Shown here: piece after piece, positions 16,899 through 26,086 of the stretch
Numbering within the stretch: the first letter of the stretch is position 1
Layout: the number at the start of each line of letters is the position of its first letter
Assembly (NCBI RefSeq): GCF_003086795.1
Contig: NZ_CP026003.1
Coordinates: forward strand, 4,035,531 to 4,099,530
DNA length: 64,000 nt
DNA from: Stenotrophomonas sp. SAU14A_NAIMI4_5
GTDB taxonomy: Bacteria > Pseudomonadota > Gammaproteobacteria > Xanthomonadales > Xanthomonadaceae
Direction of reading: 5' to 3'
Made by a program: the position numbers and the translations under genes
Notes under the pieces: generated by a model
Told to the model about the DNA's origin: nothing
Database searches by the model: none
The model's input: only the letters and a program-made list of their open reading frames with translations

Positions 16899-17892
16899 AG
16901 CCCACGCCGCCAGCCTTCCAGTAATACCGCACCACATGGAAGAACACCGGCGCGGCGAAGCACACTGAATCCAGCCGGTCGAGCATGCCGCCATGGCCCT
17001 CGATCATGTGGCCCCAGTCCTTGATGCCGCGGTCGCGCTTGATCGCCGACATCACCAGGCCACCCCAGAATCCCATGAGGTTGATCAGCAGCGACAGGCC
17101 GAATGCCTGCAGCGGCGTGAACGGGGTGATCCACCACAGCGCCGCACCCAGCGCGCTGGCACTGAGCACGCCGCCGACGAAGCCTTCCACCGTCTTCGAC
17201 GGCGACAGCTTCGGGGCAATCAGATGCTTGCCCAGCAGCTTGCCCCAGATGTACTGCAGGACGTCCGAGGACTGCACCACGATCACCAGGAAGGCGAACA
17301 GCAGCACGTTGCGCGACGGGTCGTGGCCGGGCACATGCAGGTTCAGCAGCAGCGGCACGTGCGAGATACAGAACACGCAGATCATCAGCCCCCACTGCAC
17401 CTTGGCCGTGCGTTCCAGGTAGTGCGTGGTGTCGCCACCGATGGTCGACAGGATCGGCAGGAACAGGAACGCATAGACCGGAATCAGCAGCGTGTACATG
17501 CCGTACCAGTCGATCCACACCAGGTAGTACTGCCATGGCAGCACGATGTAGAACGCGGCCAGCAGCGCGTAGTAATCACCCGAGCGCGTGGGCGCCAGGG
17601 TGATGAATTCGCGCAGCGCGAACAGCGAGATGATCGCGAACAGCACGATCACCCCGGCGCGGCCGAACAGCAGCGCACCGCCGACGACAATCGCCATCAC
17701 CCACCACGCGCGGATGCGCGAGACCAGGTTGGCGATGACCGCGCTGGGGTTCTCGCGCTGGCGCCAGCGCAGCGTCTCCGATACCAGCGTGGCCAGCACC
17801 AGCACCGCGCCGACACCGGCAAACAGCAGGCCGGTCTGCTGGCCAACGCTCTGCGTGGCCAGGTCGCCGGATACATCCAGCAGGAAGCTCAT
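16897..17892 (-). CDS. CDP-diglyceride synthase family protein (YnbB/CdsA-like)
   Basis: A 331-aa polytopic membrane protein with the CDS signature near the C-terminus: SAIKRDRGIKDWGHMIEGHG followed by GMLDRLD, with all catalytic Asp and Lys residues. It makes CDP-diacylglycerol from phosphatidate and CTP in the inner membrane. The length and operon context match E. coli YnbB rather than the housekeeping CdsA, which sits elsewhere next to uppS in this family. Last gene of the operon, overlapping the acyltransferase by 4 bp (ATGA). Confidence 0.88.
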   Translation of the reverse strand: MSFLLDVSGDLATQSVGQQTGLLFAGVGAVLVLATLVSETLRWRQRENPSAVIANLVSRIRAWWVMAIVVGGALLFGRAGVIVLFAIISLFALREFITLAPTRSGDYYALLAAFYIVLPWQYYLVWIDWYGMYTLLIPVYAFLFLPILSTIGGDTTHYLERTAKVQWGLMICVFCISHVPLLLNLHVPGHDPSRNVLLFAFLVIVVQSSDVLQYIWGKLLGKHLIAPKLSPSKTVEGFVGGVLSASALGAALWWITPFTPLQAFGLSLLINLMGFWGGLVMSAIKRDRGIKDWGHMIEGHGGMLDRLDSVCFAAPVFFHVVRYYWKAGGVG

Positions 17893-18518
17893 GCGCGGCC
17901 TCCGTTCGGTGCCAGGTCCAGCAGCGCCTGGCGGCTGCGCGCGAGGAACGCGGCCTTGTCCTCATCGGCCTGCAGCCGCAGCGGCGTGCCGAAGGTCGCC
18001 GTGCACAGCAGCGGCAGTGGCAGGAAACGCCCCTTGGGCATCACCCGCTTCAGGTTGTCGATCCACACCGGTACGAACTCCAGTTCCGGGCGCTGCCGCG
18101 CCAGATGATAGATGCCACTCTTGAACGGCAGCAGCGGTTCATCGCCGATGTTGCGCGTGCCTTCCGGGAACAGGATCAGCGAACATCCTTCGTCCACCGC
18201 ATCGCGCAGCCCCTGCAGCGGATCCTGCTGGCGCCGCGCGGCGTCGCGCTCGACCAGCACGCCGTTGAACACCGCATCGATCAGGTAACGGCGCAGCGCA
18301 TCGCCCTGCCAGTATTCGGCGGCGGCGACGGGCCGCACCTGGCGACGCAGTGCCGGCGGCATCGACGACCAGATCAGCACAAAATCGCCATGGCTGGCGT
18401 GGTTGCCGTAGTACACGCGGTGTTCGCTGGACGGCGCACAGCCGATCCACAGCGCGCGCGCACCGGTCACCACATGGATCGCGCCACTGCAGGCGCGGGC
18501 GATCAGCTCAGCAAACAT
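17889..18518 (-). CDS. lysophospholipid acyltransferase family protein (PlsC-like)
   Basis: A 209-aa acyltransferase with both diagnostic blocks: HASHGD (the HX4D catalytic motif, around residue 40) and LILFPEGTRN (glycerol-phosphate binding). It likely transfers an acyl chain to a lyso-phospholipid or glycerophosphate-type acceptor at the membrane. It would supply substrate for the CDP-diglyceride synthase encoded immediately downstream, with which it overlaps by 4 bp. Not part of the E. coli ynbABCD set, so an addition here. Confidence 0.85.
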   Translation of the reverse strand: MFAELIARACSGAIHVVTGARALWIGCAPSSEHRVYYGNHASHGDFVLIWSSMPPALRRQVRPVAAAEYWQGDALRRYLIDAVFNGVLVERDAARRQQDPLQGLRDAVDEGCSLILFPEGTRNIGDEPLLPFKSGIYHLARQRPELEFVPVWIDNLKRVMPKGRFLPLPLLCTATFGTPLRLQADEDKAAFLARSRQALLDLAPNGGRA

Positions 18519-18530
18519 CGTTATCTCCGC

Positions 18531-18968
18531 TCAGGTCTGCGGCCACAGCACGGCCAGAAGCAGCACCGAAAACTGCAGCAGCGTGGCCACGTACTGGCGC
18601 ACCAGCAGGCGGCGCATGCCGATCCAGCGTACGTCCCAGCCGCGCACCGGCGCCTGCGCATCGCGGCGGCGCAGGCCGGCGGTGTGCAGGGCCGCATCCA
18701 CCCGCTCAGCCGCCGCCTCACCCTGCAGGTGTTCGCGCAGCAGCAGCTGCAGCAGGCTGGCATCCAGCTGCACGCGCACGGCGTAGTACGCCTGCACCAC
18801 GCCCACCGCCACGCTCAGCAGCAGCAGGCCGGCGGCGAACATCGCCAGGCCGGGCTCGATGCCCAGCAGCAACAACGCCACCAGCAGCAGGCCCAGTGAC
18901 AGCGCGGCGGGCAGCCGTCCCTGGCGCAGCAGCAGGTGCATCATCGGTAGATCGGCAGTGGTGCTCAT
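18531..18968 (-). CDS. small integral membrane protein of the phospholipid operon
   Basis: 145 aa with about three predicted transmembrane helices (LPAALSLGLLLVALLLLGI, GLAMFAAGLLLLSVAVGVV, and a C-terminal VATLLQFSVLLLAVL) and a cytoplasmic loop rich in Arg and Ala between them. No recognised family. It overlaps the PAP2/phosphatase gene by 4 bp and precedes the acyltransferase by 12 bp, so it is surely part of the same transcript; it may be a scaffold or accessory subunit. Confidence 0.72.
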   Translation of the reverse strand: MSTTADLPMMHLLLRQGRLPAALSLGLLLVALLLLGIEPGLAMFAAGLLLLSVAVGVVQAYYAVRVQLDASLLQLLLREHLQGEAAAERVDAALHTAGLRRRDAQAPVRGWDVRWIGMRRLLVRQYVATLLQFSVLLLAVLWPQT

Positions 18969-20302
18969 GCAGTGCGCTCCCGTGCGGCGGCGGCCGCGAT
19001 GGCCTGTAGATGAACGTCATGCAGGACGATGGACGGCCGCGCGGCACGCACCCGCGCCACCGCCTCGGCGGCGCTGCACACCCGGCCGGTACGCAGCAGC
19101 CAGGTGGCAATGCTGGCCGCACTGCGCGAATAGCCCAGCGCGCAGCACACCAGCAGCGGCCCCTGCGCACGCAGGGCTTCGATGGCATCGGCGGCCTCGG
19201 CCAGCTGCGCCGGCGCAGGTACCACCAGGTCCAGCATCGGCACGCTGGCATAGGCCGCGCCCGGCGCGTGGCAGGACAGCTCGGCGCAGGCATCGACCAC
19301 GCCACGCAATGGCGCTGGCAACGCAGCGCAGGGAATGCGGCCCAGCCACACGCCACCGGCCACTTCCACCGGCTGCGGCGCACTACGCGTCCACAACCGC
19401 GAATTGATCCAGGCCGCGGCCAGGTAAGGCGCCAGCAGCCAGCGCGCGGCCATGGTCAGTCGCCCATCGGCGCGCTTCTGGAACACCGCCGTGCCCAGCC
19501 CGGCATAGGCCAGCGCCACCAGCAGCAGCGACACCACCGGCCACAGCAGCCACAGCGCCGCGCCCCCAATCAGCACCACCGGCACCAGCAGCACCGCGGC
19601 GCTCAGCAGATAGAACGAGGCCAGGCGCCAGCGCTTTGGATCACGCGCCGTGCGCCACGCCCGCAGCGGCGGCGTGCCCTGCTCCGGCCACAGCCACACG
19701 CACAGCCAGCCGGCCAGCAGCCCGGTGGGCACATCGATGAAGTGGTGCTGGAAGGTGGTCAGCACCGAAACGCCGATCAGCAGCGCCCAGCCATGCAGCA
19801 GCCAGCGCCACGCGCCCTGCAGGTACTGCGCGTACTTCACCCACAGCACGATCAGCAGCACGATGTGCAGCGACGGCGCTTGGTTGAACGGCTTGTCGAA
19901 ACCCAGCAGCACATCGAACAGCCAGCCGAACACGCCGCCGATCTCCGGACGTTCAAAGCTGAAGCGCAGCGGCCACAGCAGGAAGCAGGCCACCGCGATC
20001 AGCTGCGCACTGAACAGCCGCAGCGCGTGCCGGTCCAGCTCGAGGCGCTGCCGGCACAGGAAGAATGAGATCGCGTAGAACAGATCGATCGACCAGTACG
20101 GCACGATCGTCCACGGCACGAACGGAATGCGCGATTCCCAGGCGAATGCCATCACCGGCAGCACGGCGTGGCGCCCGGCCATCCAGTTGGCGAAGCCATA
20201 GCTGGCGAAGAAGAACGGACCCAGCAGCACCAGCCACAGCAGGGCGCGCCGCCAGGGGCGCCCTGCCGCGGCCAGCGGGGTGGCAGCCAGCGTCGCCATC
20301 AC
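18965..20302 (-). CDS. PAP2 and dual-specificity phosphatase fusion (YnbD-like)
   Basis: 445 aa. The N-terminal two-thirds is a polytopic PAP2/Aur1-type domain with FNQAPSLHIVLL (the PSxH motif) and FQHHFIDVPTGLLAG (the final His and Asp). The C-terminal 150 residues, after two more helices, form a dual-specificity-type phosphatase domain with the CX5R loop VCCALGYSRSA. The general order matches E. coli YnbD. It could dephosphorylate a lipid phosphate or move a head group (Aur1-like exchange) and remove a second phosphate. Overlaps both neighbours by 4 bp. Confidence 0.87.
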   Translation of the reverse strand: MMATLAATPLAAAGRPWRRALLWLVLLGPFFFASYGFANWMAGRHAVLPVMAFAWESRIPFVPWTIVPYWSIDLFYAISFFLCRQRLELDRHALRLFSAQLIAVACFLLWPLRFSFERPEIGGVFGWLFDVLLGFDKPFNQAPSLHIVLLIVLWVKYAQYLQGAWRWLLHGWALLIGVSVLTTFQHHFIDVPTGLLAGWLCVWLWPEQGTPPLRAWRTARDPKRWRLASFYLLSAAVLLVPVVLIGGAALWLLWPVVSLLLVALAYAGLGTAVFQKRADGRLTMAARWLLAPYLAAAWINSRLWTRSAPQPVEVAGGVWLGRIPCAALPAPLRGVVDACAELSCHAPGAAYASVPMLDLVVPAPAQLAEAADAIEALRAQGPLLVCCALGYSRSAASIATWLLRTGRVCSAAEAVARVRAARPSIVLHDVHLQAIAAAAARERTA

Positions 20303-22050
20303 GCGGTCCGGCGCGCCAGCGACACGGTGAAGATGCCGAACTCGTCGATGCGCTGGGCCACCTTCTCGAAACCGGCCAGGCGCACCAGCTCATCCATTTC
20401 CTGCTGGGTACGACGGCGCATCACCCACGCCGCACCACCGCGGTGGCTGGTCAGCGCGCGGGCGATGAATTCCAGCTGCGGGTGCCAGGGCTGGCCGGTA
20501 TAGGCCAGATAGCCGCCCACCGGCACGGTCGCGGCGATGCCCTGCAGCGAACGCAGCACCGCATCGTTGTCGGGGAACAGTTCGTACAGGCCCGACACCA
20601 CCGCCAGCGTCGGCGCCGGGTCGACCTGCGCCAGCTGCACCGGATCGAAGGCATCGCCCTGCTCGAAGCGGGCGATGTCGGCCGCGCCGAGGCGCTCGAT
20701 CAACGCCTGGCCCTGGGTCACGTTCAGATCGCTGAAATCACGCAGCACGATGCGCTCGGCACGCTGTTCGCCCTGGCCCAGTGCTTCCAGCACGTAGCGG
20801 CCGTGGCCGGCGGCCACGTCCAGCACGCGCACCGGCGTGCCCTGCCCGCGCAGGCGCTGGGCGGCGTCGCGCAGCAGTTCCTGCAGGTGCTGGCCACGGA
20901 TGCGGATGCCGCGCCAGCCGATCGCATCGAGATAGTTGCGGTCGACCATGCGGCCCAGCGGGCCCTTGCCGCGCGCTTCGTCGCGGTAGATGTAGTCCAG
21001 CGTGCTGCCCGAATCGAAACCGGTCTGCAGGCCCAGCGCGATGCCTTCAGAGAGCGTGCCGCCAACGCGCAAGCCGCCACGCACCACGCGCCAGCGCAGG
21101 TCGGCCAGGCTGTTGCGCTCCGGCGGCCAGGCCAGGATTTCCGATTCTTCGAAGGTGGGGCCGTGGCGGTGCGCACCGCGCCGCGACAGTTCGCGCAGCG
21201 GCTCGTCGAAGCGCGCCTGGATGAAGCTGCGGATGCGCGCCAGCGCCGGTGCGCGGTCACGTTCGCCGAGGGTGTCGTGGAAGAAGCCCGGCAGGTGCAC
21301 GCGTTCCTTGATCGGGCTGGACAGGCGCTCGTAGAAGCGGTCCTGCGGGCCACGGTGCACGACGAAATCCGAACCGGACACCAGCAGCTGCACCGGCACG
21401 CTGATCGCCTGCGCATCGGCCACGATGCGGTCGGCGGCCTCGTACAGGCCCAGCAGCACGCGCACCGAGATCGGCCGGGTGATCAGCGGATCGGTGCGGT
21501 AGCTTTCCACCCGCGCCGGATCATGGGTCAGCCACTGCGGCTTGACGTAGCTGTTGACGAAGAAGTTGCCGCGCAGCTTCTGCATCAGGGTCAGGCCAGC
21601 GCGCGCGAACGGCACGTACAGCTTCACCTTGAACGCCGGCGAAGCCATCACCAGCGCGCGCAGGCGCGGCGCGTAGTCGTGCACCCAGGTGGCGGCAACC
21701 ACGGCGCCCACGCTCTGCGCGATCACCACGATGTCCTCCACCGCGATGCCGTGCTCGGCACCGATGTGGGCGATGAAGCTGTCCAGGTCGCGCACCAGCG
21801 CCGGGAAGCCCGGGGCATCGCCGCGCGCGCCCGGCGAACGGCCGTTGCCGCGCGCATCCCAGGCGAAGAACGCGGTATCGGGCAGGTCCAGCTCGTCGAC
21901 CAGGTGGGTGACCCGGCCGGAATGTTCGTGGCCGCGATGCAGCAGCACGATGGCCTTGGCCGGCGTGGTCGTCGTGGTGCTCGCCCAGTACCGGTAGAAC
22001 AGCGGTACCTGGTCGAAGCTGTGGAATTCCCGTTCCTGCGCCTGACGCAT
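20299..22050 (-). CDS. bifunctional alpha/beta hydrolase and SAM methyltransferase (YnbC-like)
   Basis: 583 aa. Residues 1-about 300 form an alpha/beta hydrolase of the monoacylglycerol-lipase/lysophospholipase type: LLHRGHEHSGR oxyanion block, WDARGNGRSPG, and nucleophile elbow AQSVGA (first Gly of GxSxG replaced by Ala). Residues about 300-583 form a class I methyltransferase with the SAM loop VRVLDVAAGHGRYVLEAL. The domain pair matches E. coli YnbC. It may hydrolyse an acyl chain and methylate a lipid head group. Overlaps the next gene by 4 bp. Confidence 0.87.
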   Translation of the reverse strand: MRQAQEREFHSFDQVPLFYRYWASTTTTTPAKAIVLLHRGHEHSGRVTHLVDELDLPDTAFFAWDARGNGRSPGARGDAPGFPALVRDLDSFIAHIGAEHGIAVEDIVVIAQSVGAVVAATWVHDYAPRLRALVMASPAFKVKLYVPFARAGLTLMQKLRGNFFVNSYVKPQWLTHDPARVESYRTDPLITRPISVRVLLGLYEAADRIVADAQAISVPVQLLVSGSDFVVHRGPQDRFYERLSSPIKERVHLPGFFHDTLGERDRAPALARIRSFIQARFDEPLRELSRRGAHRHGPTFEESEILAWPPERNSLADLRWRVVRGGLRVGGTLSEGIALGLQTGFDSGSTLDYIYRDEARGKGPLGRMVDRNYLDAIGWRGIRIRGQHLQELLRDAAQRLRGQGTPVRVLDVAAGHGRYVLEALGQGEQRAERIVLRDFSDLNVTQGQALIERLGAADIARFEQGDAFDPVQLAQVDPAPTLAVVSGLYELFPDNDAVLRSLQGIAATVPVGGYLAYTGQPWHPQLEFIARALTSHRGGAAWVMRRRTQQEMDELVRLAGFEKVAQRIDEFGIFTVSLARRTA

Positions 22051-22084
22051 GCAATCTCCAGATTGTCTTTTGGTATGTACTTGA

Positions 22085-22702
22085 TTACTGCGGCGGAAGC
22101 GCCGCTTCCTGCAGCCCGCGGCGGACGCGGTTGATCATCGTCAGCACGCACAGTGCGGCCATGGCCGCAGCCACGCCAGTGACCGTCATCGCGCCAACCC
22201 ACCCGAACGCCAGCAGCAGGCCCAGCGCCCCGATCACGAAGGCGCGGTCGCTCTTGCCCATCGGGCCGTCGTAGCGGCGGCTGGCACCGACCATCAGCCC
22301 CAGTACGCCGGCGTATTCGCTCAGCGCCGCGGTCCAGGCCAGCAGCCACAGCGCCTCGGGCCGCACGCCCGGCACGCTGAGCAGGGCCAGGTACAGCGCG
22401 GCGTCGGCGATCACATCGCACAACTCGTTCAGGTAGGCGCCCAGCTTGGACTGCTGGCCGAACTCGCGGGCCAGCATGCCGTCGACGGCGTTGAGGGCCA
22501 TGCGCAGCAGCATCCACATCGGCAGCAGCAGGTACAGCAGCGGCTGCGCGGGCGCGCAGCACCCTACGGCGGCGGCCACCAGCAGCGAGACCACGGCGGC
22601 GGCCACGGTCACCGTGTTGGCGGTGATGCCGAGGCGGTAGAGCCCGCGCACGGCCGGACGCAAGAGGTCCTGGAAACGTCCTTTCAAAGCATAGATCGAC
22701 AC
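22085..22702 (-). CDS. CDP-alcohol phosphatidyltransferase family protein (YnbA-like)
   Basis: 205 aa with several transmembrane helices, first gene of the six-gene operon. The CAPT motif D-xx-DGxxAR-x8-G-x3-D-x3-D is present but changed: RMALNAVDGMLAREFG then KLGAYLNELCD, so the first and third aspartates are Asn. From memory, E. coli YnbA has the same Asn pattern. It should condense CDP-diacylglycerol with an alcohol. No ATG fits; the GTG at 22702 gives VSIYALKGRFQDLLRP, which aligns with the YnbA N-terminus. A longer ORF extends upstream but has no coding character. Confidence 0.82.
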   Translation of the reverse strand: MSIYALKGRFQDLLRPAVRGLYRLGITANTVTVAAAVVSLLVAAAVGCCAPAQPLLYLLLPMWMLLRMALNAVDGMLAREFGQQSKLGAYLNELCDVIADAALYLALLSVPGVRPEALWLLAWTAALSEYAGVLGLMVGASRRYDGPMGKSDRAFVIGALGLLLAFGWVGAMTVTGVAAAMAALCVLTMINRVRRGLQEAALPPQ

Positions 22703-22748
22703 GATCTGAACCCGCTGATCCTTGGCAGTTCCGGCATAGCCTACCCCA

Positions 22749-23153
22749 TCAAATACGGATGCCGGCTGGTTCCGGCTGGCCCAGCCAGTCCTGCCATGGC
22801 AGCCCAGGATCGATATGCCGGCGCAGCCAGGCCACGTCATGGCTGCGCAGCAGGGCATTGCGCACCGCGTGCACGGCCCGCGCGCGTGCCCCTGCATCGG
22901 CGAATCCCGCCTGCAACGACAGCAGCCGGTATGTACCGCCGCGCGAGCGCTGGAAGTGGATGATGCCGCCGGTGGGCAGCACGATCGCCCCCTCATCCAG
23001 GCCGTCGGCGTACAGATACAGCTCGAAAGGCTCCAGCCAGTGCTGTGTGTGCATCACCCGCAGCAGCTCGGCCAACCCAGGCGAGCGCCGATGCAGCGCG
23101 ATGGCGTCGCCATACCAGCGCTTGTGGTCGTCCAGGTAGACCTTGAACTCCAG
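22749..23153 (-). CDS. hypothetical protein, probable CTG start
   Basis: The reading frame codes for a plausible soluble protein from [20 protein letters not shown] through [20 protein letters not shown] to [12 protein letters not shown]. The first ATG (23048 region) lies well inside this conserved-looking sequence, so I place the start at a CTG (23153), 6 bp after the in-frame stop of the upstream gene; a TTG further in is the alternative. About 134 aa. No family recognised. It precedes the phospholipid operon on the same strand but is probably separate from it. Confidence 0.5.
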   Translation of the reverse strand: MEFKVYLDDHKRWYGDAIALHRRSPGLAELLRVMHTQHWLEPFELYLYADGLDEGAIVLPTGGIIHFQRSRGGTYRLLSLQAGFADAGARARAVHAVRNALLRSHDVAWLRRHIDPGLPWQDWLGQPEPAGIRI

Positions 23154-23159
23154 CCGCCG

Positions 23160-23372
23160 CTAGCGCCGGCGTTCGCGGCGCTGCACGTCCCAGGACAGGA
23201 TCTCGGCCTGCTCGCCCCAGCGCTCCGCGGCTTCGGCCTGCAGCGTCGGCACATCGGTCTGGACGCACCAAGCCGCGGCTTGGCCACAGCGCGCATGGCG
23301 CACATAGCGGGCCAGGAACAGCAGCGCCCCTTCGTCATCGAGGGCGGTCTGCAGGCGGCTAGCAATGGTCAT
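23160..23372 (-). CDS. hypothetical protein, 70 aa
   Basis: [24 protein letters not shown] is followed by a Trp/Arg-rich segment ending [10 protein letters not shown]. The ATG at 23372 is preferred over an upstream in-frame ATG (23516), whose sequence is non-coding in character and lies in the purH promoter region. It stops in TAG two codons before the likely CTG start of the next gene in the same frame, so the two are coupled or represent a split gene. Function unknown. Confidence 0.5.
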   Translation of the reverse strand: MTIASRLQTALDDEGALLFLARYVRHARCGQAAAWCVQTDVPTLQAEAAERWGEQAEILSWDVQRRERRR

Positions 23373-23561
23373 GGGACGGCATCCTGCACTCGGGGAACAG
23401 GCGGCACCGTGCCGTGCCCAGTGGTGGCTGGCAAGACCGGGGGCCGTGCCCAATACGGTCAAACCGGCCTTGAGCGCAGCGAATCTGGCCCTGCAGCGCC
23501 CGCCACCGGCCCCCACGAACTACAATATCGGCCCCGCTCCGCTGCCGATTGCCCTGTCCCC

Positions 23562-25145
23562 ATGACTGCTGATCTGTTGCCCGTCCGTCGGGCCCTCCTC
23601 TCCGTTTCCGACAAGACCGGCCTGGCCGAGCTGGCCACCGCACTGGCCGCCCGCGGCGTCGAGCTGCTGTCCACCGGCGGTACCGCCAAGGCCATTCGCG
23701 ACATGGGCCTGGCCGTGAAGGACGTGGCCGACGTCACCGGTTTCCCGGAAATGATGGACGGCCGGGTCAAGACCCTGCACCCGATGGTGCATGGCGGCCT
23801 GCTGGGCCGTTCGGGCCTGGATGACGCGGTGATGGCCGAGCACGGCATCGGCGCCATCGACCTGCTGGTGCTGAACCTGTATCCGTTCGAAGCGGTCACC
23901 GCCAAGGCCGACTGCAGCCTGGCCGACGCGGTGGAGAACATCGACATCGGCGGCCCGGCCATGCTGCGCTCGGCGGCCAAGAACTTCGCCCGTGTGGCGG
24001 TGGCCACCGACCCGTCGCAGTACGCCGAACTGCTGGCCTCGCTGGACGCCAATGATGGCCAGCTGAGCGCGGGCACCCGCTTCGCCTTCTCGGTGGCCGC
24101 GTTCAACCGCGTCGCCCAGTACGACGCGGCCATCAGCAACTACCTGTCGGCGGTCACCGCCACCGATGCCGCCGTGCCGGCGCGTGCCGAGTACCCGGCG
24201 CAGATGAATTCCACCTTCGTGAAGGTGATGGACCTGCGCTACGGCGAGAACCCGCACCAGAGCGGCGCGTTCTACCGCGACCTGTACCCGGTGCCGGGCA
24301 CCCTGGCCACGTTCCAGCAGCTGCAGGGCAAGGAACTGAGCTACAACAACCTGGCCGATGCCGATGCGGCGTGGGAATGCGTGCGTCAGTTCGATGCGCC
24401 GGCCTGCGTCATCGTCAAGCACGCCAACCCGTGCGGCGTGGCCGTCGGTGCCGGCAACGGCGATGCCTACGAGCTGGCCTACGCCACCGACCCGACCAGC
24501 GCCTTCGGCGGCATCATCGCCTTCAACAAGCCGCTCGATGCGGCCACTGCGAAGGTCATCCTCGACCGCCAGTTCGTTGAAGTGCTGATCGCCCCGGACT
24601 ACGAGCCGGCCGCGCTGGAATACGCGCAGAAAAAGGCCAACGTGCGCGTGCTGCGCATCCCGCACGGTGATGGCCTGAACAACTTCGACAGCAAGCGCGT
24701 GGGCTCGGGCCTGCTGCTGCAGTCCTCGGACAACCGCGGCATGACCCGTGACGAACTGAAGGTGGTCAGCAAGGTCGCGCCGACCGACAAGCAGTTCACC
24801 GACCTGCTGTTCGCCTGGAACGTGGCCAAGTTCGTGAAGTCCAACGCGATCGTCTACGCCAAGGACAACCGCACGATCGGCGTCGGCGCCGGCCAGATGA
24901 GCCGCGTCTATTCCGCGCGCATCGCCGGCATCAAGGCGGCCGACGCAAACCTGGTGGTGGAAGGTTCGGTGATGGCCTCCGATGCGTTCTTCCCGTTCCG
25001 CGATGGCATCGACGCCGCAGCGGCCGCCGGCATCAAGGCCGTCATCCAGCCGGGCGGTTCGATGCGCGATGCCGAAGTGATCGCCGCCGCCGACGAACAT
25101 GGCCTGGCCATGGTGTTCACCGGCGTTCGCCACTTCCGCCACTGA
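23562..25145 (+). CDS. purH: bifunctional AICAR transformylase / IMP cyclohydrolase
   Basis: 527 aa, against 529 in E. coli. The N-terminal IMP cyclohydrolase domain ([49 protein letters not shown]) is followed by the AICAR transformylase domain with [30 protein letters not shown] and the C-terminal IQPGGSMRD. It carries out the last two steps of de novo IMP synthesis. The ATG at 23562 gives the standard N-terminus. First gene of a unit with a lipoprotein gene and purD. Confidence 0.97.
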   Translation: MTADLLPVRRALLSVSDKTGLAELATALAARGVELLSTGGTAKAIRDMGLAVKDVADVTGFPEMMDGRVKTLHPMVHGGLLGRSGLDDAVMAEHGIGAIDLLVLNLYPFEAVTAKADCSLADAVENIDIGGPAMLRSAAKNFARVAVATDPSQYAELLASLDANDGQLSAGTRFAFSVAAFNRVAQYDAAISNYLSAVTATDAAVPARAEYPAQMNSTFVKVMDLRYGENPHQSGAFYRDLYPVPGTLATFQQLQGKELSYNNLADADAAWECVRQFDAPACVIVKHANPCGVAVGAGNGDAYELAYATDPTSAFGGIIAFNKPLDAATAKVILDRQFVEVLIAPDYEPAALEYAQKKANVRVLRIPHGDGLNNFDSKRVGSGLLLQSSDNRGMTRDELKVVSKVAPTDKQFTDLLFAWNVAKFVKSNAIVYAKDNRTIGVGAGQMSRVYSARIAGIKAADANLVVEGSVMASDAFFPFRDGIDAAAAAGIKAVIQPGGSMRDAEVIAAADEHGLAMVFTGVRHFRH

Positions 25146-25161
25146 TCCTGGAGCGACACGG

Positions 25162-26028
25162 ATGTCCGCAGTCTCGATCAAACCCCTGGTCCTGCCCGCC
25201 CTGCTGGGCGCGACCCTGCTGGCCGGCTGCAAGCCGGCCGCCGAGCCGGCACCCGCCTCTGCCCCGCAGGCAGAGGCACCGGCCGCGGCCAGCACCGCAG
25301 CGGCCGGGCATGTCAGCCGCACCGCGCGCCTGCAGGCCTTCCTGACCGCGCGATACGGCAAGGACGCGCAGCTGTCCGACGGCTGGCGCGGCAACTGGGC
25401 GCAGGACGGCGACACCCGCCCGGTCGACTGGGCGGTCTGCGCGGAGCAGCCGGTGGTCAGCGGTGACAGCTGGCAGCAGTTGCTGGCCGTATGCGGCGAA
25501 CTGGCCGATGCCGGCCATGCCGATCCGGGCACGATCGACTTCTACGTGCTGCGCCCGGCCGGCGATGGCTTCGAAGTGGCGGCCGAGCTGACCGGCGGCA
25601 CCTATGGCAGCAGCGGCCGCCCGGGGAGCGTCGAGATCCTGCGCTTCGGCAGCGATTTCTACGGCTTCCGCAACGTCAGCGGCTGGTACGGCCAGGGCTA
25701 TTCGCTGCAGACGCAGAGTTTCATCCTGCCAGGCCCGAACGGTCTGGTGGATGCCGGCAGCGTGCGCAGCCACATCGACAACACCGCCGCCTACGACTGC
25801 GACGACGCCGAACAGGCCGAAGACTGCCGCACCCGCATGTTCGACTTCGACTTCGCACTGCGCATGGACGACAGCAACCGCAGCGCGCGCATCTGGCCGC
25901 TGCTGATCGAGGAAACCGGCAGCAGCTGTGGCGGCAACAACGTGCGCCGCACGCACCGCTTCACGCTGGACCCGAAGTCCTGGACCTATTCCTTCCCCGA
26001 CGCGCTGCAACGCGAGGGCTGCGAGTGA
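25162..26028 (+). CDS. putative lipoprotein between purH and purD
   Basis: 288 aa with a lipoprotein signal and lipobox LLAGC (Cys about 23), an Ala/Pro/Glu-rich linker, then a soluble domain of about 230 residues with paired cysteines (WAVCAE, AVCGEL, YDCDD, EDCRTR, SSCGG, EGCE) that may form disulfides. No family recognised. It starts 16 bp after the purH stop and ends 58 bp before purD, so it is likely co-transcribed, although nothing in it suggests purine metabolism. Confidence 0.75.
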   Translation: MSAVSIKPLVLPALLGATLLAGCKPAAEPAPASAPQAEAPAAASTAAAGHVSRTARLQAFLTARYGKDAQLSDGWRGNWAQDGDTRPVDWAVCAEQPVVSGDSWQQLLAVCGELADAGHADPGTIDFYVLRPAGDGFEVAAELTGGTYGSSGRPGSVEILRFGSDFYGFRNVSGWYGQGYSLQTQSFILPGPNGLVDAGSVRSHIDNTAAYDCDDAEQAEDCRTRMFDFDFALRMDDSNRSARIWPLLIEETGSSCGGNNVRRTHRFTLDPKSWTYSFPDALQREGCE

Positions 26029-26086
26029 ACCACGCGCGCCGCCGGGGACATCGCCCCTCCCTTCCCACGCAATCTGGAATCTCGTG

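Noticed and set aside
23373..23516. N-terminal extension of the 70-aa gene to an upstream ATG
   Set aside because: The added 48 residues look like non-coding sequence and would overlap the purH control region.
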